From Amylostereum areolatum (Eukaryota; Basidiomycota; Agaricomycetes; Russulales; Stereaceae): DNA of 64,000 nt. The DNA is taken from contig SAXG01000012.1 of the NCBI GenBank assembly GCA_012932865.1, positions 930,001-994,000 on the forward strand, written 5' to 3'. The notes under the pieces were generated by a model that made no database searches, was not told the DNA's origin, and saw only the letters and a list, made by a program, of their open reading frames with translations. Shown piece after piece: positions 36,476 to 46,963 of this stretch (position 1 is the first letter of the stretch; each line of letters starts with the position of its first letter). Position numbers and translations under genes: made by a program.

Positions 36476-39177
36476 CTACTTGCCCTTCCGCTTGCCAGAT
36501 TTCTTCATCCCTCCAATCGCATCCCCCCTTTTCGCACGAACGCCCTCCTGTGCAGCCGTTCGCGATCCAAGATCGCGGTCAAAACCACCGCCGCCCCGAG
36601 ATGCTTTGGCGTGTTTCTTCTCCTTTGGATTTCCCTGCTGATTTCCGTGGTTCTGGTACACCGATTTTGGGGGGACGAGACGCCTTCTTCGCCGAACGGA
36701 TGGCAGCATCAACAGCCTTTCTATCTTCAACTGCGTCTTCCTCTATTGCCATTTTTCGTCGTTTGGCCTTACGTGTCAGACCAGCGAACTTGTCGCGTTT
36801 TGGCTAAGCGCCTGTAAGCACACAGCGTAAAGGTCAAAGGGAATTCGACGAACTTTCTCAGATGCAGTAGGCTCCTTCAATTTCCCCGCGTTGCCACTGG
36901 AAAACCCATGTTCATACTGAGCCTTGCTGAGGCCTAGATAAGCTGTTGAGTACTGATTTTAGTGATCAATGATCGAACAGCCGCACTTTCTGCCTTTTCC
37001 TTGGCATTGCTAGATTGGAACCATGTCCTAGCTGGCCTAGAGAATATTTCCTTCTCGTGCTGGAGCATATTTTGACCCTTGTTCAGCTCCATTTCTGCCT
37101 GCCGCAGCTATCAAACGATGTTGGCCCTTTCCCTGTGGCAATGCGATCAAGAATTTCATACCTGCTTCTCCTCTTTCTCCTCTTGCATCACCGCCACGAT
37201 CTCGTCTTTCAGCAGGTCAAGCCTTTTCACCCATTTTGAAACAACATCGGGCGATATCGTTCGGTGTCGAACCTGATCCTCTCCCGACGCATGTTTTATT
37301 GCAGTTTTCAGCATCTTCCGATCGGCTTCCCCCACGAGTGTGACCGACCTATAAGGGGTGAGCAATAGGTTGAACGCCAGGATCAAAATACATACCGACC
37401 CTTCTTGCCTGCTCTTGCTGTACGACCCACTCGATGAAGGTACTGAGCAAGCTGGCTAGGCATGTCATAGTTGATCACCGTTTCAATGCCCTTGATGTCC
37501 AGACCACGGGAGGCCAGGTCAGTTGCCATAAGAAACTCAACCTTCCCATCGCGGAATAGCTGGAGTGCTTTGAGGCGCTGATGTCACGAGTTAGACACGC
37601 AAGCAGAGGGGCAGGTGGGTACGCACCTGCTCTTGAGATAAATCACCGTGCAGCTCTTCGCATGACATGCCAAGGAGACCAAAGACAATGCGCATTTGAT
37701 GAGCCAATTTTTTGCTCCGCAAAAAGACTATGACACCAGACTTGAATGTCCGCCTGCACAAGGCAACAAGTAAAGCGGACCTGTCCGACTCTTTTCCGGC
37801 ACGAACGCGAACAAATTCTTGCACAAGGCCTCGTGCAGTGCTGCGTTTAGGGTCGACGAATAGTCTCACAGGTTTGTTAAGAGTCATCTTGACCAGTTCG
37901 TCGATGGAATCTGTCATCGTAGCAGAGAACAGCATGGTCTGCCGTGAAGTTGGACATGACTTGATGATTTCTGTGAGCTCGTCTGAGAACCCGTCGGACA
38001 ACATCCTGTCTGCTTCATCGAGCACCAAGATATCAAGGGCGTCAAGAGTGAACGAAGGTGAATTACGAAGGTGATCGATCAGGCGACCAGGTGTTGCAAT
38101 GAGAACGTCTGGCCGTGTACGCAAGGCGGCCTCCTGAGACTTGAGAGACAAGCCACCTAAAGCACGTATAAGATGATTCAAAGGAACACCCGACGCAAGT
38201 GACGCACCAACAATAAGGCAAAACTGGACGTCCGTGTGCGTTGCAAGTTTCTTGCCAACGTCGTAACATTGGACGGCTAGCTCCCTTGTTGGTACCAGGA
38301 TGACGCAGCGAGTGGCAGCAGCCCTCTTCCCTTTATCGCGGTACAGCAGCCGCTCAATCATCGGGATGATAAATGCGGCCGTTTTCCCAGACCCAGTAAC
38401 GGCATTGCCGACAACGTCCTTGCCTAAGAGCCCCACCGGGATGGTCGCGGCTTGTATAGGTGTCGGTGTGTGGAAGCCAAGGGAGGTCAAAGATTTGAGA
38501 ATGGGCCGCGAGAGGTTCATGGTAAGGAATGAAGAATGGGTTTCGGTAGGTGTCGTGTCCGACGCGAAAAAAGCTTCTTTTCGCGCTTTCTCTGCCTGTG
38601 TTTCCTCCTCGCTCTCGTCCTCTGAAGATGAATCCGCTCCCGAATCCTCACCTGCATCGCCATCCGCAGATTGATCGTCTTCCCCCTCTCCCTGCTCCTC
38701 TTCATCAGATGTTGCTAGAGGATCCTCCTCCTCCTCCTCCTCTTCGTCCGACCGCACAACTTCCTCTTCCTCTTGGTCGTCATCGCCATCTTCCATGCTA
38801 TCCACTTCGTCGCCTTCCGCTTCCGACTCCTCTTCAGAATCATCATCCACGGGTGCCCTTTTTCGCTTCCCGGAAGTAGTACCAAGCCTTCTTTTCGCAA
38901 TGATATCATCAACAGAAATTGGATCCTACGTATACAGTGAGAAAAGTAGGCTGCAATGTAGCGTGAATAAACTCACAGGCTTCGAACCTTTTTTCACTAG
39001 ATCATCCACGTCCCGGATTCCATCGGCCAAGTCTTGATATGGATCTCCAGACAGGTCGAAGGTAAATTCGGGATCCAATTGCACGTCGTCCGCCTTGGAC
39101 GACCCAAGTTTTTTCTGTTTAGACGTCTCCGCTTCATCGTCCGAATCGATGGTCATAATGAAATCGTGCAGCGCCAT
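36476..39177 (-). CDS. DRS1: DEAD-box RNA helicase Drs1/DDX27
   Basis: This is a nucleolar ATPase needed for 60S subunit assembly. The start is [17 protein letters not shown] at 39177. A long acidic region follows, then the Q motif ([15 protein letters not shown]) and Walker [13 protein letters not shown]. Further motifs are [17 protein letters not shown], the DEAD box [12 protein letters not shown] ([11 protein letters not shown]), [27 protein letters not shown], and [18 protein letters not shown] (motif VI). The C-terminus is a basic Lys/Arg/Gly-rich tail ending [11 protein letters not shown]. The order and length of about 800 residues fit Drs1 rather than other DEAD-box groups. APC4 starts 300 bp downstream on the same strand. 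Confidence 0.95.
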
Positions 39178-39368
39178 GATGGGAAGCCGGCAGTAGAGTT
39201 ATCCAGCGGAGAAGGTAAATGTCGAAGTCAAGAAATTCAAGTGGCATCAAAACGTTCGACACGTCACGTGATTGAAAGTCGTCACGTCGTTAAAGTCAAT
39301 TTACTTAAAGTTACAAGCTGCAGGTCTGAGATGGGTCTCGAAGCTCGAACACTGGGTACTCACCGGCC

Positions 39369-39600
39369 TCAGCGCTCTTCCATCTGCCTGTCCGAACCAT
39401 CGACTTTGATATCTGCGCTGGCAGTCTTCCCCGTCGCTCTGATGATCGCACCAATGTCGGCAGCGGCTACCATAAGTAGTTCATCCTTGCATTCTCCCAG
39501 GTCTCCTCTCGATTCTCCCCTCCATTCCTGCAGTAATCGCACGGTTTTGACATAAGCGGCTGCCAACGCTCTCGAGGCAAAGAAGAAGGTGTCGAGGGAC
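39369..39600 (-). pseudogene. Orphan coding fragment next to HNH copy 2
   Basis: A minus-strand frame with coding-like composition, FASRALAAAYVKTVRLLQEW followed by GECKDELLMVAAADIGAIIRATGK, ends at a stop near 39369. It abuts the left edge of the duplicated HNH segment at 39581 and has no counterpart beside HNH copy 1. It may be the surviving 3' piece of a gene cut by the duplication, or an unrecognised terminal exon. I do not recognise the domain. Confidence 0.4.
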
Positions 39601-41066
39601 TCGGGAGAGAAGAATTTTGTTTGCCACGGGCCACGGCGCGGAAAATGTTCTTGGGTTTTATATTTGCAGCACACACAACGACGATACACAACATCAAGCC
39701 GTACACCTTTGAGACACGATCCACCTGGAGGTTGCAGATCTCTGGGTCCCTAGGCTCCGATGGAAACGGCACGAGACCCTCCAGTCAAGAGCGCCTGGTA
39801 CAGAACCTCCGCCGAACCACCGTCCTCGGCCAAGACACCAATCTCTTCTATATCCCTGAGAATCCGGTCTACCTGTTCGCCTGCACCTGAGAGATGGGCG
39901 ACCTTTGCGCATGCTGCATGCAGGGCAAGAAGGTTGGGATCTGGGAGGGGCAAGTGTGCTGGATCAGGAGTGGTCAACGTCACCCCGGTGGCCTGTTCGG
40001 GCGTCAGCAAGCCAGGCATGACGGTTTTGATGTTGTAGCAATTTGGAATATCCTGGATATCAGCGGGGAAATGAGACAAGAGAACAAGGGATAAGCATCG
40101 TACTTAGTGGTGTAAATGAAGTCGCCCTTCCTCACCGTCCTTTCGAACCACAACTCTAATCTGTTAAAACAATCGTGTACGTCGCTCTGGAACGTCATGA
40201 CGTTGTACAGCAAATGGATCTTGTCTCCCTTCAATCTGCCCACATCGTACCCGAACCGGCTTAAGACGGCAAACACGGCGGCAGCATAATCTCGCTGTGT
40301 GGCGATGAGTATGATGGCGATAAAGGAACATTAGATGAATTGCACCTCCGGAGACTTGCTCGTTTCCACATCAAAACACGTCGACTCGGGCATGACATGC
40401 CCTAACTGCGTGTGAACCCCCCCGGCACGAATTCTCTCTTCCATAGGGACGTGCTCAGCAGAGAAGTCGTATTTGTCCAGTGATGACGCAGCGGAAACCG
40501 TCCCTGATCAGAGCCTGAACTGTCAGGTGAGCAAATGGGCCAACCAATATTGTATAGGAATTCACCTGTCTCTTGGCTTCCCTATAATCACGCGGTGCTT
40601 CAATCATGGCTGGCGAGCAGCCTTTCCTTGGTGACATCAGGTGAGGGTCGACTCGGGTGGCTTCTCGGCGTAGGTGTCCGCTCTTTGTACTTTTTGACTG
40701 TGGTGTGGTCAGAGAGTAAATAACACCCGAAAGACGTGACAGAGGGCAACTCACAGCACCGAACAAAATAATCTTTGAATACGTCGCCTAGGTCAGAAAG
40801 ATTCCGGTCGTTCTGGGAGTACGAGTGTATGACCTTGACAACTTCATGACGAGCGAGGGTATTCGGAGCGTGGATGATCAAGTAGCCGAGCAGCCTGGCG
40901 TGCACGATGTTGTCTTTGCGGTCACCCTTGAGAGACCGTCCTTCAAAGGCAAGACAAACATCGTATGCGCTAATGTGGTCCGGGTCATGCAAGACACGTA
41001 AATCTGGATCGCTAAGACGAGGTAGAGGGGTACCTGCCATGATGGTTGGTTGAAAAGAACATAAGC
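39581..41066. repeat. HNH-gene duplication, copy 2
   Basis: Second copy of the segment at 13018-14490, same orientation, about 26.57 kb away. It has several single-base differences and small insertions relative to copy 1, including 4 bp inside an intron (AACC before AATATTG, near 40541). Right of the edge, a 15-bp palindrome GTGCCACGGTGGCAC (41068-41082) replaces the copy 1 sequence. A further shared CAATCGGGTC follows in both copies. Confidence 0.9.
39750..41040 (-). pseudogene. HNH_2-domain gene, frameshifted copy
   Basis: This is a near-identical copy of the intact HNH gene at 13180-14464. Two extra single bases fall in coding exons. One near 40611 turns KERLLAAMIEAPRD into KERLLASHD-stop. 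One near 40476 turns CVITGKYDFSAEH into CVITGQIRLLC-stop, right at the HNH core. As sequenced it cannot make the full protein. The C-terminal half (HLLYNVMTFQSDVHDCF, DPNLLALHAACAKVAHLSGAG) is still intact. Decay after duplication is the simplest reading. Assembly indels are the alternative. Confidence 0.8.
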
Positions 41067-41470
41067 GGTGCCACGGTGGCACAATCGGGTCTGGATCTAT
41101 CTTGTGGAAAGGTTGAAGTTTGACATGATTGCAAATTCCTCAAAGCCCCGGGGCCGCTGCAACGGCGGACTTTGCGACCCGACGTCGACACTGTTCAGCT
41201 TCCAGCCTTGTTCCAGCCCAAGTTCCGTCGTTGCATTCAGCGTCGTGCTATTCCGCTGCCTTTGGGCGTGAATTCCGCTCCAAATTGATCTCCCGCCAAA
41301 AAGCTATTCTACGCGTTCAGTTCAAATCCAATCAAAGCTCTGGCGGTGTACGTTGTGTACTTAAGTACTTACGAGACTGGGACCTTGGAAAATCTCAGCG
41401 CCAACGCGCAGCTTTGCACCACATCGGCAAGCAAAACCATATATTGAGTAGCCGCATTTCTGAGGAGCTG
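41067..41470. other. Intergenic between HNH copy 2 and methyltransferase
   Basis: About 400 bp. It holds the 15-bp palindrome at 41068-41082 and otherwise no gene that I can support. Confidence 0.4.
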
Positions 41471-42558
41471 TCACGACGGCTTTGTCGCCGTTACAATTAC
41501 AAACCTTCCCTGCCACTGTTCCAGCCATCCTAGCACCCGACCGAACAAGCGAAACCCGAGGCCCTGCCCGCCCAAAAACTTGCGAAATCCCGGAAAAACA
41601 GACTGTGTGATATCCTCTAGCTGTACATTGATATAACCTATGCGTTCCATTTCCCCCACGTATTGCTGCTTGGTGATGACGTTGGATTGCGGCATTACGC
41701 GGAATACCAAGGATAACATCAGTGTCGCAAAAACGGAAGGTGTCCTCTCAAAGCATATGTCTGCGAGGGCGATCCTTCCGCCGGGGACCAGATGCGCGAA
41801 ACTTTGGCCGAGGAACTCGAAGCGTGTTCTGAGGTGATAAGCACAATCAAGTGCTAGCACGGTATCGAAATGGTATGGGGAGTCTGTTGACAGTGGGTGT
41901 GAATCAGATATGCCCGATCGGAATACCGCGTCAGAATTAAAGAGAAAAACCCGAGTTTGAGTGTCCGGCTCGTCGTTCGATGACAGAAGGTGCCCGATCC
42001 GTGCCTTCGATCGCGCACGATGTCCAGGCAGACTTGTAATACCGCACAGAACGTCCGGACGGGGGACATCCGGGTGCGAAAGTAGGAGAAGGAGAGAATC
42101 GCCGCTCCCATGCCCCACGTCTGCCGAATATGAGAACTTTTTTGCTGTCGAAAGAGGAAGCAAGTCACCCAGGATCGTCCCATGTTGCTTGAGAGCAGCG
42201 GCGCGGAAGAGATGAAGAGCCAGCGCTAACATTGCCAGTAAGTAACATTGGCAGAGATCATCGAAGGTTTCAATAGCGTATGAACATGATATGCATACCT
42301 TCACACGCCTTTGGGAATTTGTCGGTATCCTGCAGTGAGTATTAGTGAAAGTCCTTCCAGCCGTGGTAGATGCTCGCTCACCCGCCAAAGCCCCATGTTG
42401 AGCCACTCTGTCCGAGGCTCATCGTCGTCGTCGTCGTCATCTGGATCCTTGTTCAAGGATATATGATATGAACCGTAAGGGTCGCTCGATTTGAGGGACG
42501 TATAAAGGAGAGCACAAGCGATTGTACATGGAATAGCCAGCCATGGTGTCACCGACAT
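41471..42558 (-). CDS. SAM-dependent methyltransferase (class I)
   Basis: The start MSVTPWLAIPCTIACALLY is a hydrophobic N-terminal anchor. An Asp-rich stretch and TEWLNMGLWRDT (a WLNxGLW-type motif seen in fungal small-molecule methyltransferases) follow. The SAM-binding motif I is DVGHGSGDSLLLLL. Downstream are DTVLALDCAYHLRTRFEFLGQ (motif II region) and LVPGGRIALADICF (motif III region). The end is GRFVIVTATKPS. The substrate is unknown. The layout resembles membrane-anchored sterol/lipid or quinone methyltransferase-like proteins. It is divergent from dolichyldiphosphatase with 122 bp between starts. Confidence 0.85.
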
Positions 42559-42680
42559 GTTCCACCTGGTGTTCCGCAAGGATATGGAGTTCTAATTGTG
42601 GGGAGTAGAACAGGTCGGTCTGCGCTGTCTACGTGATATCGACTAGATGGCCGCTGGTTTGGGGCACTAGGGCTCGGGGG
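42559..42680. promoter_or_regulatory. Bidirectional promoter, methyltransferase / dolichyldiphosphatase
   Basis: Only 122 bp separate the two divergent start codons, so the two genes must share control sequence. No TATA box is evident. Confidence 0.5.
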
Positions 42681-43613
42681 ATGGATGCGGTAACGGCGGC
42701 GGTTGAGGAAGTTTGCGGCGCTGTCCCACAAACGTTACTATATTATGTACGTCACACTTACGAAGTCGCTGCGAGCCTGCTGCTGCTGCCGGCTGCTCTC
42801 ACCGTGTCTCTCACTTCGGATTATTCTGTTCTTTCTGGTGCGATCCTAGATGGTTGTCTCACCAAGTTCTTCATACTTAATTTCCCTTTCCACAGATCCA
42901 CAGCCCGCCACTTTTTCTACGCATCATGTCTCGCTGCTTCTGCAGTAGTACCAATAGTAGTGCTCCACCATCCCGCAATTATGCGTTCCAGCTCCTGGAC
43001 AGGGTTCGTTTGTTGTCCACATTTTATCACCATGACATGAAACCGTGACGCGCATCGCAGACAAATATTATTGTAACAGGCTCAACAGCTGCATTTTTGC
43101 TACACACTCGTTCCATCGGTGTTGCATATTTTGCCCTCGGCGCCGTATCCTGCTCTCTCACTGTGAAAATTCTGAAGCGCTTGATCCGCCAGGGCCGTCC
43201 TGATCCTATCGTGCGCAAGGAGAAGAAGAAATCCTACGGGTGAAATATGCTGTTATTCGACTTGACCCCAGCATACAATACTCAGACTTTCACACAGGAT
43301 GCCCAGCACCCACTCTGCGACAATCACATACTTTGGGACATATATCCCCTTAGCTTGCGCTTTTTTACCGATCCATCCATCCCTCTCGTACTCAACGTTC
43401 ACAAGGCTATGGCCACCCCTTGTCGTTGTTCCTTGTGCAATACTGATTGCCGTCTCTCGCGTATGGTTGGGGCATCACACATGGCCGCAGGTTATTGTGG
43501 GGTGCTCTTATGGTGCCGCTTGGGCCTTCCTCTGGTTTCGCATTTGGACGCATGGGATGAGCGATTTTGGTCAGCTAGTTGAGCAAGAAGCTCTTCGATA
43601 CCTTGCTTCATAA
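42681..43613 (+). CDS. CAX4: Dolichyldiphosphatase, PAP2 family
   Basis: This ER membrane phosphatase recycles dolichyl diphosphate from N-glycosylation. The PAP2 motifs are present: KILKRLIRQGRP (KxxxxxxRP), YGMPSTHSAT (PSxHS, formed across a splice junction at YG/M), and SRVWLGHHTWPQV (SRxxxxxH). The usual Asp after the last His is Gln, as in known dolichyldiphosphatases, so it is not a defect. At least four membrane helices are visible. The 5' end is less certain. MDAVTAAVEEVCGAVPQTLLYY is followed either by a roughly 310-nt intron before TNIIVTGSTAAF or by more coding sequence (VRHTYEVAAS) and a shorter intron. It ends LRYLAS. Confidence 0.85.
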
Positions 43614-43829
43614 TGGCACCCGTTCTCCAAGGTCGTTACACGATAGAGGACAATCTACACTTGACCAGGCATATCACCGGTGTCGAAGAATGGATGGTGA
43701 TTACGCCGCAACTCTACTGGTATATCAGGGGGAAGATAGCAGACGCCTCGCGGGCACACGCGCCTGTACGGAACGAGTAAGAGGGGGTGTCGTCATTTCG
43801 TGTAGGCGTACAAGGAGAGTACGCTTCAC

Positions 43830-44277
43830 TCATGGCGACGAGTTACTGCTTTTCGACCCTGCTTCCCTGATTTGAGCTTTCCATGCCCGGTTTACGCTGG
43901 AATAGCATGTCGGACAAATGTGATGCGCAAGCTTCGCCGAGCCACATCCAGGGCAATTGACAAGATCTGCGTCAAGACACATTTCCCCAGTCAGCTCGGT
44001 CAGTAACTTCCTCCAAACGGAACGCACTTTGTTTATCTTTCAGTCCCTTGTTCGCGCTACGCATGGCCTTCCGCGAGTGTGATACTTTCTTTTTGGGGAC
44101 GGCCAACAGAAACGGAGGAATAAGCTCGAGCAGGGACTGGAGCGATGGAAACGACCAATTAAAGGGGGAAGGCGCAAGAAGAGAGGGGATTGCAGGGGTG
44201 CTGAACAGGGAGCGGAAAGCGAACTGCTTGGATATCGCTGACAGTGGACGAGCAGGGCGGAGTGCGAGGGTAGCCAT
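43830..44277 (-). CDS. MRPL32: Mitochondrial ribosomal protein bL32m
   Basis: A large-subunit protein of the mitochondrial ribosome. The N-terminus (MATLALRPARPLSAISKQFAFRS) is a basic mitochondrial presequence. The mature part begins AVPKKKVSHSRKAMRSANKG, the bL32 signature. One intron interrupts KDKQ/NLVNCPGCGSAKLAHHICPTCY, which carries the two Cys pairs (CPGC, CPTC) that bind zinc. It ends GSKSSNSSP. About 130 residues. It is divergent from NDUFA5. Confidence 0.95.
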
Positions 44278-44486
44278 GGCGCTAGATAGGAGTTAGCGGT
44301 AAGTTCATCCTACCAAAAGATATAAACCTACGTCTGCGAAATCGTGGAGGTTAGAGTACTTCAAGCTTCAAGAGCAGTGGCTGGTGTGGAGGACAGAGGA
44401 AACCCGTAGTCACGCGTTTCGCGTCCGTCTTTGCGCGAAGTTCTTACAATTACATACTCCGAACCACTTCTCTCCTCACCTCCGCC
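44278..44486. promoter_or_regulatory. Bidirectional promoter, MRPL32 / NDUFA5
   Basis: 209 bp lie between two divergent nuclear genes for mitochondrial proteins. It has a TATA-like GATATAAACC near 44318 and a pyrimidine-rich leader before the NDUFA5 ATG. Shared control of both genes is likely from the geometry. Confidence 0.6.
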
Positions 44487-44936
44487 ATGTTCCGTCTAAC
44501 GCGCCCGCTCTTTCAACAAGTCACTAAACTCACCACCGGTATATACGGTGTTCCCGTTCATCCAAACCCTCTGCCGGAACTCGCTCAAACGTATCAGAAC
44601 ACTCTCGCGCGTCTTGCCACCATCCCAGCGCATTCCGTGTACCGCCAGGGTACCGAGGCCCTCACTCAGCGCAAGCTAAACATTCTCGAAGCTGCCAAGG
44701 GCAATGTCGCGGAGGTGGAGGAACGGTTGGAAGAGGGTCAGCTCGAGCAAGCGCTCATGATTGCGAAGGATGAGCTGGAGCTCGTTGACAAGATGGCAGA
44801 GTGGAAGGCGTACGTTTCATCTGATTTTGTCCTCTCATCATATTCACGCGTCATGCATAGTTGGGAGTCTCTGGAAGAGAAACCAGAGCCTGGTCAGTGG
44901 GAGTACTTTGGGAAAGCATCGGAAGCGTCGACATAA
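44487..44936 (+). CDS. NADH:ubiquinone oxidoreductase subunit NDUFA5 (B13)
   Basis: An accessory subunit of mitochondrial complex I. MFRLTRPLFQQVTKLTTGIYG precedes the family motif VPVHPNPLPELAQTYQNTL. SVYRQGTEALTQRKLNI and EEGQLEQALMIAKDELELV follow. One 51-nt intron (44810-44860) splits KA/WESLEEKPEPGQWEYFGKA. It ends EAST. About 130 residues, normal for the family. Confidence 0.94.
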   Translation: MFRLTRPLFQQVTKLTTGIYGVPVHPNPLPELAQTYQNTLARLATIPAHSVYRQGTEALTQRKLNILEAAKGNVAEVEERLEEGQLEQALMIAKDELELVDKMAEWKAYVSSDFVLSSYSRVMHSWESLEEKPEPGQWEYFGKASEAST

Positions 44937-45599
44937 TTGTGTTGTATGTTCTATCCCACTCCCATATTCTTTCCACCGCACTCCCCCGCCTTGGAGGATC
45001 AAGTTGGCACGGGAGTCCTCTTTTTGAATGGTGGGATGCTGTGAGCTGTGAGGTTCCTCTAGCCATCCCGCATGTCGACCGCACCTCGCGTTCACTCAAG
45101 GAGCATGCATATACACAGCGAGAAAACGCATAGGAGGTAGATTAGACAGTCCAACACATGCATCGAATTGAATAGATGTACGTCGTATCCCAATGCGCGG
45201 GAGACACCTCGTCCACCAGTGCCAACATCGACGGCGGAGATGGACCTTCGACAAGGTGTTGTATGCCCGGAGGAAATTCTCCAAGAAGAGCAGGAAGCAA
45301 GCTCCGTGAAGACTAGTAATGGGCAGTGTTGTGCGCGGAGTGGCATAGCAGTGGCGATCATCAGGCGATTACACGACCGGAATATCGAGAGGACAGAGAC
45401 GTCAGCAACAACGGTGTGATGAGATTGAACATGGTACCAGTCAATCAAGAGAGTGATTTTGCATTTGAGACTCTGAATCGGTGGTCATCGATCGACATGA
45501 TGGTGGAGAGAAGAAAAATGCACAATCAAACTTTTATACCAGAGCACGGTTCCGCATTCTCCCGGAGTTCTTCACCTTGGTCAATGGTCCAGGGTCCTT
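44937..45599. other. Intergenic, no supported gene
   Basis: This spans 660 bp downstream of NDUFA5. Frames on both strands of up to 118 codons lack domains and coherent splicing. I leave them uncalled. Confidence 0.4.
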
Positions 45600-45790
45600 G
45601 AAGACTTGAAGCTTGAAATTCTGACTATTAGTTGACTCTTGTAGCTTGTAGTTGTAACTTCAAACTTGTAAGTGTAACTTGTACGGTAACCGGTACTTGA
45701 CACTTGTACACTTGTAAAGTTGTACAGTACTGAGTCACTGACTCCTGAAGGCTGAGACTGTCAAGACTCAAGAGTCAAGACTCAACTGAG
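45600..45790. repeat. Cryptically simple ACTTGTA / GACTCAAG tract
   Basis: About 190 bp is built from degenerate short words: CTTGTA and ACTTGTA recur between 45640 and 45725, and GACTCAAG or AGTCAAGACTC between 45756 and 45785. It does not code. It lies directly beside the tRNA gene. Confidence 0.7.
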
Positions 45791-45804
45791 ACTTGGTCCT
45801 TGGG

Positions 45805-45830
45805 TCGACGAGAAAAAGGATAAAAGAAAC
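45805..45830 (-). terminator. RNA polymerase III terminator of tRNA-Ser
   Basis: On the minus strand the tRNA 3' end is followed by GTTTCTTTTATCCTTTTTCT. The T4 and T5 runs serve as Pol III stop signals. Confidence 0.75.
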
Positions 45831-45920
45831 GCTGACAGCAGGATTTGAACCTACGCGGGTATAACCCAAGTGATAATGAGCAATTCAAATCACTCGCCTT
45901 AACGACTCGGCCATATCAGC
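45831..45920 (-). tRNA. tRNA-Ser (anticodon UGA), with short intron
   Basis: The acceptor arm pairs GCTGATA with TGTCAGC (7 bp, one G-U). The D arm starts GGCCGAGT. The anticodon stem is AGTGA/TCACT. The class II variable arm is GGG-TTATA-CCC. The T arm is GTAGG-TTCAAAT-CCTGC. The loop between the anticodon stem halves is 16 nt, that is 7 nt plus a 9-nt intron (TTGCTCATT) after position 37. This leaves anticodon TGA, which reads UCA. The long variable arm and G73-type context fit serine. Confidence 0.93.
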
Positions 45921-46058
45921 TCCTTCCGCTCACCGTTTACCGAACACTATAATGAAGAGGCGAGCTCCAGTCGTCCCTCAGTTTGCTGGCCGCCGTTCAT
46001 TGTTCGGTTGTTGGAACACTAAAAGTCATCTTCCGCTCGAGGGCCGGTTGTAACCTCC

Positions 46059-46695
46059 ATGGACCTTCTGATCCCCTTCACCACGTCGGGATCCCTGGTA
46101 GATTGTGTGGACAGTACGTCTGCCCGTGTCCACTCCTCCAACCACCAGCCAACCAGCCATACGTTCTTCCTACCTTGTTGACCTCCATGTGCGCCACCTC
46201 TCGCCACCTCCCTACCCATAGGAAAGATGCTTGTCATCCTGCGTGACGGTAGGAAACTTCATGGGGTGCTCCGCTCATACGATCAATTCGGTGAGTTTGA
46301 ATGACGCCACGCCTCAGACTCGGAGGAGAGGACTCACGCGTTCCGCCACAGCGAACCTTGTCCTCGAGGACACTGTCGAGCGAATATATCACGGAAGCGC
46401 GTTTGCTGAGAAGTGGTGCGGACTATTTCTGATCAGAGGCGAGAACGTCGTGTTGTTGGGCGAAATCGTGCGTATACCATTCCTTCAGCACGATCCACCC
46501 CTGATTTCAAGGTCTGCATTACAGGATCTGGACCAGGAAGACGACGTCCCCCTGAGGCAGTACGAGTACGACATTTTAGACGGCTATCATCAGCAGGAAG
46601 CGGCGGCGAAGAAGTTGAGAGACGATCACAAGTCCAAGGTTCTGTTCGAGCAGAAGGGCTTCTGCAAAGAGGGTGGAGAGGGTGACGGGTACTAG
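46059..46695 (+). CDS. LSM1: Sm-like protein Lsm1
   Basis: This subunit makes the Lsm1-7 ring cytoplasmic, where the ring binds deadenylated mRNA and activates decapping. [18 protein letters not shown] is spliced to [23 protein letters not shown] and then [15 protein letters not shown] (Sm1 motif). [16 protein letters not shown] (Sm2, with IRGENV) follows, then the Lsm1-specific C-terminal helix ([22 protein letters not shown]). The end is EGDGY. All introns are in phase. Confidence 0.95.
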
Positions 46696-46963
46696 CACCT
46701 GTCGTCGGTCGCGATTCGCGACTCATGATACACCCACCGGTGTGAGATAGGCGTACTTACGGACGGCTTTCTGGCAGATTCATTACGCCCCATTTGAAAG
46801 CGCGCGGTCAGGACGTTGTAATTACTATGTATACAAGTTTATTTCTCTGCAGCAGTGGGTGGTCGTATTGATACAGGGGACTCGGGTTGCGAAGACTATA
46901 ATATGATCACAAATAACGCTACGCTCTGGTTGGAGTTGAAAGCAAGGGTAGAATGAACTTGAG

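Noticed and set aside
43299..43613. Dolichyldiphosphatase as inactive because the final PAP2 Asp is Gln
   Set aside because: Known dolichyldiphosphatases also have HTW-S/P-Q at this place, so the residue is normal for the family.
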